Assembly: GCA_021156325.1 (NCBI GenBank)
Contig: JAJNDI010000019.1
Location: 1 to 42,513, forward strand
Length of the DNA stretch: 42,513 bases
Direction: 5' to 3'
Source of the DNA: Gammaproteobacteria bacterium
GTDB taxonomy: Bacteria; Pseudomonadota; Gammaproteobacteria; JAJFKG01
The notes beneath the pieces are model-generated. The model saw only the letters and a list, made by a program, of their open reading frames with translations, was not told where the DNA came from and did not search any database. Below, in pieces: positions 19,235 through 25,905 of the stretch. The position numbers and the translations under genes are program-made. Position 1 is the stretch's first letter. Each line of letters starts with the position of its first letter.

Positions 19235-19897
19235 ATGTTTGGACAATGGGCCGAAAAGTGTATTGTGGATTTCAATTATCATCCTTTACCCACGGATGAT
19301 CCTGAAAAAACCTACCAACGCTTTTGTAAATTCAGGCAAGCAGATTCTGACGCGGAGAAATGGGAAGTAGCCAATGATGGCTTGAATGATCTCAAGGACA
19401 ACGGGCTCTATGAGGCATTGGAATGGGCTGCGGAAGAATGTTACGCTCGTGATGATCCCAAGTGGGCTGAAAAATATATCAATAAGATCATCACCTCCTT
19501 TCTAGTGCCCGGCTTATTTTTAAAAGCAAAACTTTGTCTTGATGTAGGATTTTATAAAGAAGCTGCGTATTTTGCGCGAACTGCTTTGCATTTTTCCAAT
19601 AGAGATGCGGGAAAGGACTATATTCGTTTTAATCAGATGGTACTGGTCAATCTGGGACTGGCTGATGAACCGGAATATTTTTCAGACAGATGTGCTTTGA
19701 TTTATGGTGATGCCAAAGCAAAAAAGGGCGCAGAATTTAGCCCTGAAGAAAAGCTTGAGATAGGGCGTGCTTTTAGCAAAGAGCGTCAGAGGTTAGAGAC
19801 ATTCTTTAACCCTAAAGTAGGTTTAACTCCCAGTGTCATCATCCATATAGAAGAATCCACCGAAGAAATACCGTCATCAAAGTCATGTGGTACTTAG
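19235..19897 (+). CDS. Small helical (TPR-like) protein, unknown function
   Basis: I chose the ATG at 19235 (MFGQW, 220 aa) because AAAAAAGGA (19215-19223) lies about 11 nt upstream; the in-frame ATG at 19223 overlaps that ribosome-binding site. The protein is soluble and almost wholly helical, with paired helices (YEALEWAAEECYARDDPKWA, then FYKEAAYFARTALHF) resembling TPR or Sel1-type repeats without a full consensus. The C-terminus is polar (EESTEEIPSSKS). It is the last + strand gene of the cluster, ends 13 bp from the convergent phosphatase gene, and has its own promoter. Function unknown. Confidence 0.7.
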   Translation: MFGQWAEKCIVDFNYHPLPTDDPEKTYQRFCKFRQADSDAEKWEVANDGLNDLKDNGLYEALEWAAEECYARDDPKWAEKYINKIITSFLVPGLFLKAKLCLDVGFYKEAAYFARTALHFSNRDAGKDYIRFNQMVLVNLGLADEPEYFSDRCALIYGDAKAKKGAEFSPEEKLEIGRAFSKERQRLETFFNPKVGLTPSVIIHIEESTEEIPSSKSCGT

Positions 19898-19910
19898 AAA
19901 CCTATTTAAC

Positions 19911-20723
19911 TTAAGTTTTCTGCCGGCATACAATAAAAGAAATATCATCGTCTTTCACGGTGTCATGACGAAGCACTCTCTTGAACTTTTCTTCGCAATC
20001 CTGATAAAGAGTATGACAGACTTCTTCTATGCTGCCTTTGCGGATAGTTTCAATAATATCGTCGCTCAACATGTTATCGAACAATCCATCGGAAGCGAGC
20101 AAAATCGTGTCACAAACAGCCAGCGTTACCAGCGGACCGATTTCAATTCTGAGGCTTCTTTCACCGATCACATTATCTACCAGATTGTTATCCGGATGCC
20201 GCTGCCCTTCTTTTTCACTGAGTAAACCGGCATGAACGGCATACCCTATTGGTGATTGAGTAACCGTTCTATATTTTAATTTGCCTTGTGATCCACAATG
20301 AAGCATCCCGGAATCGCCGATTTGAATCGTGAAATACTGATCTTTTTGTAATACACATAACGTTAATGTTGTTTGCGAACTGCTGGTTAATAACGGCAGG
20401 TTGATTTCTTCGATAGCTTTAATGATTTCATTACGTATAACACTGATGTTAATGGCATGAGAATGAGTATCAGCTAATGTAGTTAACCGGCGATCCAGAA
20501 GATCCACGACACCGCGCGAGGCTTTATGTCCTTGAATGGAACCGCCAACCCCGTCCGCTACGGCTAACACCAGCGTAGAATGATGAAGCGGTGCAACCAG
20601 TAAGGCATCTTGATTCACGTCACTTTTTAAACGGGCACGCTTGGAATAATAACCTGTCGTGAAACCGGCAGCGGTTTTAATGGCAGGGTGATTTAAGCTG
20701 TTATCATCATAGATGGCGTTCAA
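19911..20723 (-). CDS. PP2C-family Ser/Thr protein phosphatase
   Basis: This is a 270-residue metal-dependent PPM/PP2C phosphatase. Signature motifs in order are NQDA (37-40), AVADGVGG (54-61, metal-binding Asp57 and Gly58), QIGDSGML, LLASDGLFDN and the C-terminal DDDISFIV. The start codon is TTG at 20723, the only one placed after a good ribosome-binding site (AAGGA, 7 nt upstream); no ATG is available near it. The gene follows a protein kinase gene by 33 bp on the same strand, so the two likely form an operon with opposing activities on shared substrates. No FHA or type VI secretion gene is nearby to suggest a specific pathway. Soluble, cytoplasmic. Confidence 0.88.
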   Translation of the reverse strand: MNAIYDDNSLNHPAIKTAAGFTTGYYSKRARLKSDVNQDALLVAPLHHSTLVLAVADGVGGSIQGHKASRGVVDLLDRRLTTLADTHSHAINISVIRNEIIKAIEEINLPLLTSSSQTTLTLCVLQKDQYFTIQIGDSGMLHCGSQGKLKYRTVTQSPIGYAVHAGLLSEKEGQRHPDNNLVDNVIGERSLRIEIGPLVTLAVCDTILLASDGLFDNMLSDDIIETIRKGSIEEVCHTLYQDCEEKFKRVLRHDTVKDDDISFIVCRQKT

Positions 20724-20756
20724 TGATCTGTCCTTAGATAAAATCTCTAAAATCTA

Positions 20757-21500
20757 TTATTCCCTATACGCACTTGTCCATTCGATATTTTCCAAATACG
20801 TCCGTAACACGGTTGCCGATTTATATTTTTGCTTGATAAGCGATCGCTTTAAACCGCAGCAAATGGCTTTGACTTCCGGTGGAAAAGCCGCATAAAAGCG
20901 CTTGCCGCCAATAGCCTGATAAAATACATTGATAGCCTCGCAGAGATCATCTTTAGTATAACTGCGGCTGTCACCCACCCAGCGGTACATATCTAATAAT
21001 TTTAGCTCAAAACCCAGACCATAGCGTTTCACAATAATATTTTCTGCATGCAAGTCGCCATGATGCACTTTCAAATGATGCATTGATTCTAACCCTGCTG
21101 CCAACGCATGCAATAATTGCAAGCCCTGGAATATGCCCAAACGCTTGCCAGGCTGGCGTTTTAAAAAATCTGTTAATAATAATCCATCGACATATTCCGA
21201 GATTAAACAAACGATTTGATGATCTTTAAAAGAAATAAACTCATGGGTGTGATAGTGAATAACAATGGGACAAGCTGTTAATTGATGTAATAATTTGGCA
21301 TACCGGATGGCCGTTCGGTTTTGGATATTACGATGCGGGAAAAAAAGTTTAGCCGCACGTTCTATCTTTGTACAATCTTCCACAACTTTGTACACTTCGC
21401 TTTCAAAGCCTTCCCCCAATTTTTCAACAACCGTATATTTATCGGCTATTTTATGTCCGGCTTTGAAATTAAATTTATCAACTCGACTTTTTTTTGTCAT
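20757..21500 (-). CDS. Ser/Thr protein kinase-like protein paired with PP2C phosphatase
   Basis: This is a single-domain, 247-residue kinase fold. It has a glycine loop LGEGFESEVYKV (Gly29, Gly31), ATP-anchoring Lys51 in AAKLF, catalytic loop HGDLHAEN (146-153, Asp148 as base, Asn153) and the metal-binding Asp169 in LLDMYRW, where the usual DFG is DMY. The HGDLH form occurs in atypical and aminoglycoside-type kinases as well as in bacterial protein kinases, so the substrate could be protein or small molecule. Pairing with PP2C favours protein. There is no membrane segment or sensor domain, unlike PASTA-type kinases. ATG at 21500; the upstream region is shared with the divergent reductase promoter. 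Confidence 0.82.
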   Translation of the reverse strand: MTKKSRVDKFNFKAGHKIADKYTVVEKLGEGFESEVYKVVEDCTKIERAAKLFFPHRNIQNRTAIRYAKLLHQLTACPIVIHYHTHEFISFKDHQIVCLISEYVDGLLLTDFLKRQPGKRLGIFQGLQLLHALAAGLESMHHLKVHHGDLHAENIIVKRYGLGFELKLLDMYRWVGDSRSYTKDDLCEAINVFYQAIGGKRFYAAFPPEVKAICCGLKRSLIKQKYKSATVLRTYLENIEWTSAYRE

Positions 21501-21677
21501 TTTTTAGGAACCCTATTTGAAACAGCGGCGCTATCCTTTAGACTGCGCGCCGAAGTGAATATGCACTGATACTAGCATAGTTGCCAGGGAAACGAACGCC
21601 TTGGGAAGGTCAAAAAAAACCATTGTTTTTATCGCACAGCTGCAGCAGAAATTACCACTTGCAATTTTGAGAAAGAC

Positions 21678-21723
21678 TCACTATATTGTGGTTTCATTTC
21701 CGTTGCACCACAATATATTGTGC
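21678..21723 (+). promoter_or_regulatory. Two NrdR-like boxes
   Basis: Box 2 (21708-21723) has the core CAATATATTG, inside a perfect 14-bp palindrome at 21709-21722, and matches the NrdR core CwAtATaTwG fully. Box 1 (21678-21693) has CTATATTGTG, 8 of 10. Their centres are 30 bp apart, about three helical turns, close to the usual spacing of paired NrdR sites. They precede a ribonucleotide reductase gene, the expected target. Confidence 0.8.
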
Positions 21724-21729
21724 TATACT
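21721..21729 (+). promoter_or_regulatory. Extended -10 promoter element of the reductase gene
   Basis: TGCTATACT (21721-21729) fits an extended -10 hexamer TGnTATAAT. A TTGCAC at 21703 lies 15 bp upstream as a poor -35. NrdR box 2 overlaps this element, so repressor binding would block polymerase directly. The rest of 21501-21827 holds a short hairpin, TATCGC/GCGATA at 21771-21785, in the leader. Confidence 0.5.
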
Positions 21730-21827
21730 CCAAATGAAGTATTTTGCTTATACCCAAATTACGAAGGGTATATCGCATTGCGATACGGTAATGATTTGTC
21801 ACTATACCAATAGAACGAGGGATAAGA

Positions 21828-24104
21828 ATGAGCGCGACGTTAAAAAATATTGTTAAACGTAACGGAAATGTTGTTGAGTTTGATATCCAACGCATTGTCA
21901 AAGCGATCAAAAAAGCCATGGATGTGGCTAAAGAAGGTAATAGTGCTGATGCCAACCGCGTGGGTAATCACGTCTTGTTCAAACTGGAACAAACAGCAGC
22001 AAGCCATCATCATTACATGCCCACTGTTGAAGGGGTTCAAGATGATGTCGAAGAAGCGCTTATTGAAGCGGGTTTTGCACAGGCTGCCAAAGCGTATATT
22101 TTATATCGTAAAGAACATTCTGATCTGCGTCAGCAGCGTAATGAAGTACCGGAACACATTAAGAACCGCGCACGTGAAAGTTCAACTTATTTTAGAAGCA
22201 AGCTCAACGAATTTGTGTATTTAAGAACCTATGCCCGCTGGATAGAATCGGAAAATCGCCGTGAAACGTGGATCGAAACCGTTGATCGTTATATTGAATT
22301 TATGCGTGATAAAGTAGGAACGGCCTTAAGCGAAAGCGAATATAGTGAAGTGCGTGAAGCGATCTTAAAGCAAGATGTGATGCCTTCCATGCGCTTATTG
22401 CAATTTGCAGGGCCTGCTGCAGGCAAAACGAATGTCTGTGCGTATAACTGTTCTTATATTGCCCCTAAAAAATTGAAAGATTTCTCGGAAGTCATGTATG
22501 TTTCTATGTGCGGCACAGGGGTGGGTTTTTCCGTAGAAACTCAAAACATCCAAACGCTGCCCATCGTAGCTTATCAAAGCGGGGAAGTGCTGGCCTCACA
22601 TATCGTTGAAGACAGCAAAGAAGGCTGGTGTGATGCATTATATCTGGGGCTAACAACGTGGTATGAAGGCAAAGACATCTCTTTTGATTATTCGCGCTTG
22701 CGGCCTGCAGGCGCACGTTTAAAAACGATGGGCGGCAAAAGTTCAGGACCCGAACCCTTGCGCACATTATTGCAGTTTGCCAGACAAAAGATTTTATCCC
22801 GTCAGGGCAGACGTTTATCTAACATCGATGCTCACGATATTTTATGCAAGATTGGAGAAATCGTTGTGGCGGGGGGCGTTCGCCGCAGTGCGATGATTTC
22901 ATTGTCTGATTTGGATGATGATGCGATGCGCGATGCGAAAAAAGGGCCTTTTTATTATAGTGATCCGCAGCGTTCATTGGCAAATAATTCTGCCGTTTAT
23001 GAGAATAAACCCACGAACAAGCAGTTTTTGGAAGAGTGGATAGCGTTGATGAAAAGCGGCTCCGGTGAGCGGGGGATCTTCAATCGCTACGGTTTAATAA
23101 AGACTTTGCCTAAGCGGCGCATTAGTGTTTTGGAAAAAGCAGGCTATGTGCAAAATGATCGGATAGTTGGCTCAATTGGCACTAACCCTTGCGGTGAAAT
23201 TATCCTGCAATCCAAGCAATTTTGTAATTTGTCGGAAGTTATCGCTCGTGCCGAAGATGATGCCGCTTCGTTGAAACGAAAACTGAAACTTGCAACCTTA
23301 TTGGGAACTTTTCAATCCACATTGACCCATTTTCCTTATCTTTCCAAAAAATGGAAAACGAATTGTGAAAATGAGCGTTTATTAGGGGTTTCTGTCACTG
23401 GTCAATGGGACTGCGAAGCTGTGCGCGATGAAAAAACACTGGCAGAATTGCGCGAACTTGCTGTTCTTGCCAATCAGGAATATGCCAAGCGTTTTGGGAT
23501 TAATGCTTCAACCTGTATTACTTGTGTAAAACCTTCCGGAACGGTTTCTCAAACAGTCGATTGTGCTTCGGGAATGCACGCGCGTCATGCGCCTTATTAT
23601 ATTCGCCGTATTCGCATTGCAGCGACAGATGCTTTGTATAAAATGCTAAAAGACCAAGGAGTACCGGTACAGCCGGAAGTGGGACAAACGGCTGCAGAAG
23701 CAACTACTTTTGTGCTGGAATTCCCGGTAAAATCACCCAATGGGGCAGTTTGCGGTAATCAGATAAGCGCTATGCAGCAATTGGAACATTGGAAAAAAGT
23801 TAAATTACATTATACAGAACATAATCCGTCAGTGACGATTTCTGTTGATGAAGATGAATGGATCCCGGTTGCCAATTGGATATATGCAAATTGGGAAATC
23901 GTTGGAGGATTATCTTTCTTGCCGCGTATGAATCATGTGTATCAATTAGCGCCTTATGAAGCGATTACGCAGGAAGAATATGAACGGTTGTTACAAACAG
24001 TAAAAAATATCGATTTCTCGCAATTGTATAAATATGAAATCACCGATGAAACTGAAGTGAAACGCGAATTGGCCTGTGTTGGGGAATTGTGTGAGATAGT
24101 GTGA
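21828..24104 (+). CDS. nrdJ: Class II (adenosylcobalamin-dependent) ribonucleoside-triphosphate reductase
   Basis: The enzyme makes deoxyribonucleotides with coenzyme B12 as radical source and works with or without oxygen. The N-terminal ~110 residues form an ATP-cone (KNIVKRNGNVVEFD), the allosteric activity site. The catalytic domain has NVCAYNC (202-208), GTNPCGEI with Cys455 as probable thiyl-radical residue, and Cys466 in QFCNLSEV. The C-terminal pair Cys750 and Cys755 (CVGELC) serves re-reduction. The spacings 455/466 (11) and 750/755 (5) equal those of the Lactobacillus enzyme (408/419 and 731/736). ATG at 21828 is preceded by GAGGGA. Paired NrdR boxes lie upstream. I saw no cobalamin-riboswitch B12 box in the leader. 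The 758-aa length is normal for an RTPR plus ATP-cone. Confidence 0.92.
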   Translation: MSATLKNIVKRNGNVVEFDIQRIVKAIKKAMDVAKEGNSADANRVGNHVLFKLEQTAASHHHYMPTVEGVQDDVEEALIEAGFAQAAKAYILYRKEHSDLRQQRNEVPEHIKNRARESSTYFRSKLNEFVYLRTYARWIESENRRETWIETVDRYIEFMRDKVGTALSESEYSEVREAILKQDVMPSMRLLQFAGPAAGKTNVCAYNCSYIAPKKLKDFSEVMYVSMCGTGVGFSVETQNIQTLPIVAYQSGEVLASHIVEDSKEGWCDALYLGLTTWYEGKDISFDYSRLRPAGARLKTMGGKSSGPEPLRTLLQFARQKILSRQGRRLSNIDAHDILCKIGEIVVAGGVRRSAMISLSDLDDDAMRDAKKGPFYYSDPQRSLANNSAVYENKPTNKQFLEEWIALMKSGSGERGIFNRYGLIKTLPKRRISVLEKAGYVQNDRIVGSIGTNPCGEIILQSKQFCNLSEVIARAEDDAASLKRKLKLATLLGTFQSTLTHFPYLSKKWKTNCENERLLGVSVTGQWDCEAVRDEKTLAELRELAVLANQEYAKRFGINASTCITCVKPSGTVSQTVDCASGMHARHAPYYIRRIRIAATDALYKMLKDQGVPVQPEVGQTAAEATTFVLEFPVKSPNGAVCGNQISAMQQLEHWKKVKLHYTEHNPSVTISVDEDEWIPVANWIYANWEIVGGLSFLPRMNHVYQLAPYEAITQEEYERLLQTVKNIDFSQLYKYEITDETEVKRELACVGELCEIV

Positions 24105-24105
24105 C

Positions 24106-24466
24106 ATCGTTATGCTGCGCTCTCTTGCTCGCTAACGCTCGCGCCCTCTCCCGCGCCGCGTTGCGGCTTGCCCTCTCCCGCGCAAGCGGGAGAGGGAGGA
24201 AGCACATAAATTCTGTTGTTAAATCTTCTTTCCTGCTAAGTGCGAGGGGGGAAGCACATAAATTCTGCTGCTAAATCTTCTTTCCTGCTTGCACGGGAGA
24301 GGCGATGTTAATGTGAAATGAGTTTAATTTTCGTTCGCAGCAGGGAGGAATTAACATCTCAAAATGGCTTATTTTCCCCTCTCCCACGTCAGCGGGAGAG
24401 GGAGACGCGAAGCGGCGGGAGAGGGCGCGAGCCGCAGGCGAGCAAGAAAGAACGCAGCACAGCGAT
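24106..24466. mobile_element. MITE-like element with ~50-bp terminal inverted repeats
   Basis: The left arm (24106-24154, from ATCGTTATGCTGCG to CCCTCTCCCGC) is an imperfect inverted copy of the right arm (24415-24466, from GCGGGAGAGGG to CGCAGCACAGCGAT). The interior carries a hairpin CCCTCTCCCGC/GCGGGAGAGGG at 24171-24196. It also has two ~40-bp direct repeats (24198-24237 and 24250-24289, starting GGAAGCACATAAATTC) with period 52, and diverged hairpin copies near 24290-24302 and 24376-24402. There is no ORF for a transposase. It begins one base after the reductase stop codon. Element or clustered palindromes are both possible. Confidence 0.65.
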
Positions 24467-24484
24467 ATAAAATAATTGAAATAT

Positions 24485-25616
24485 TTATAAATATAACGCT
24501 TGCAGGAATTTCATCGCATCCACAATTTTAATGTTATTTCGGATCTGTGAATGCTTCAATTGTTTTATCACTTGAGTTGCAGGAACATTATATTTTTCAT
24601 GAAAATACAATAAATCACGGCTAATATCGGATTTGGTAGATTTGACTTCAATAATGCGTTCGATAGCATCATTTTTAACAAGTGCAAAATCTACTTCTTT
24701 TTTTCTTTTGTACATAAATAACATAATTTATAATTTTCCGCAAAATAATCTACTTTAGCATACGCGTGTTTCACTAAACTTAAAGCGATGAGGTTTTCAA
24801 ATTTTGCACCCAGACTTGCGCCTAGACTGGTTTCGTCGATTAAACCTAAATCAAAAAATAAACCTTAGGTTCTTTTAATAAACTTCTTGCGGTGTTTTTA
24901 GAAAAAGGAGTGACCCGAAAAATAATATAAAGAGCTTCCAGTATGGCAATGTATTTTTTAACAGTGTTGGGTGAAATGGCGGCATCTTCAGCAATAGCGG
25001 TATAAGAAATGGGAGAGCCCACCCGCTTACGCAATAATTCAAACACCAGCCTAATCGCTTTAATATTGTCAAAATCCAATACGTCAGTTTGGAGTAAGCT
25101 GTCAATATATTGCAAGCGCCAACGGCTAGCATCAATGGGATTTTCTGCTAAATAAGGTTCAGGAAAGCTGCCTCTTTCCAGCAATTTATTGATATCTGCT
25201 TTATTGCCTGTTTTTGTCAATTCGGCAATGGACAAGGGCATTAGGCGATGTAAAAAGTATCTGCCTGCCAGTGAATCTCCCGCTTGATTAAAAATCTCTA
25301 ATCGCGCACTGCCAGTCACTAATATTTTTTGCAAAGGAGATTTAGTATCGTATACTCCTTATAAATAATTCTTCCATTGTTTCATTTTATGAATTTCATC
25401 AAAGATCAGCAGTTCTGTGTATGGTGGCCATGCTGTATTTTTAATAATGTCTCTGTCATCTAAACTGTCATAATTTAAATAAATGGATGTTTCAAATTCA
25501 GTAGCTATTTCTTTTGCGAGTGTTGTTTTGCCTGCTTGCCTGGGTCCTGTCAGGAATACCATTTTTTTTGGTAAGTCAGAGAGGATCGCTGCTTTTTGAT
25601 AGCGCTGTATGGGCAT
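24485..25616 (-). pseudogene. Decayed AAA+ ATPase with DUF4143 domain
   Basis: Read from 25616 down, the protein begins MPIQRYQKAAIL with Walker A GPRQAGKT and Walker B LLIFDEIHK. It continues as KILVTGSARLEI, then the DUF4143 region (LAGRYFLHRLMPLS, GSFPEPYL, winged-helix SPNTVKKYI) and a C-terminal nuclease-like part (KKEVDFALVK, IEVKST). Three lesions break it. There is an in-frame TAA at 25359-25361 where the family has a Lys codon. There is a one-base deletion in the A-run 24853-24858, after which KVYF-FDLGLID resumes in another frame. There is a second one-base deletion in the T-run 24698-24704, after which KKEVDF resumes. Intact relatives are ~380-aa ATPases of obscure role, often in accessory regions. 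The MITE-like element is immediately downstream. Confidence 0.88.
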
Positions 25617-25689
25617 GGCTTATACCTCGTTTGAGGGAAGGTGTTATTGACTATTATGCAGCAGAATGCAAAAAAGTCTGACTTCAATC

Positions 25690-25803
25690 GCGGCCGCCGA
25701 GGGGGTGGAAATGGCCGCTCCTTCAGGAAATCCCTTTCGAATGAAGGAGTTATTGGTTTTAGAGACAGCTAATCTGTGGCTGTTTGCCAAGGCGGCCCTT
25801 TTT
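25690..25803 (+). ncRNA. Possible structured RNA ending in a terminator-like hairpin
   Basis: GGCCGC (25713-25718) can pair either upstream with GCGGCC (25690-25695) or downstream with GCGGCC (25792-25797). Between them is a strong hairpin CTCCTTCA (25718-25725) with TGAAGGAG (25742-25749). GGCTG (25778-25782) can pair with CGGCC (25793-25797), followed by CTTTTT. The alternative pairings and terminal T-run suggest a small RNA or attenuator. I found no matching promoter and know no family. The rest of 25617-25905 holds no gene. Confidence 0.3.
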
Positions 25804-25822
25804 AGAGTTGAGTCTCTTAGTC

Positions 25823-25851
25823 TTAACATTACCTTAATGTTTTTTTATTAT
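25823..25851 (+). promoter_or_regulatory. Sigma-70 type promoter of the kinase-like gene
   Basis: TTAACA (25823-25828) and TATTAT (25846-25851) are 17 bp apart. The gene's AAGGAG ribosome-binding site follows at 25894-25899. Confidence 0.55.
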
Positions 25852-25905
25852 GCTAGCCATGACGCTAAACAATATTATTAATTTTATAATAATAAGGAGT
25901 CTGTG

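Noticed and set aside
19887..20235. Short + strand open frames opposite the phosphatase gene
   Set aside because: They are antisense to clear PP2C motifs and lack start signals.
21501..21827. Possible cobalamin riboswitch before the B12-dependent reductase
   Set aside because: No B12-box sequence was seen, and the leader after the likely promoter is only about 90 nt.
25725..25750. TTCGAAT resembling a tRNA T-loop
   Set aside because: No acceptor, D or anticodon arms fit around it; the bases belong to the CTCCTTCA/TGAAGGAG hairpin.
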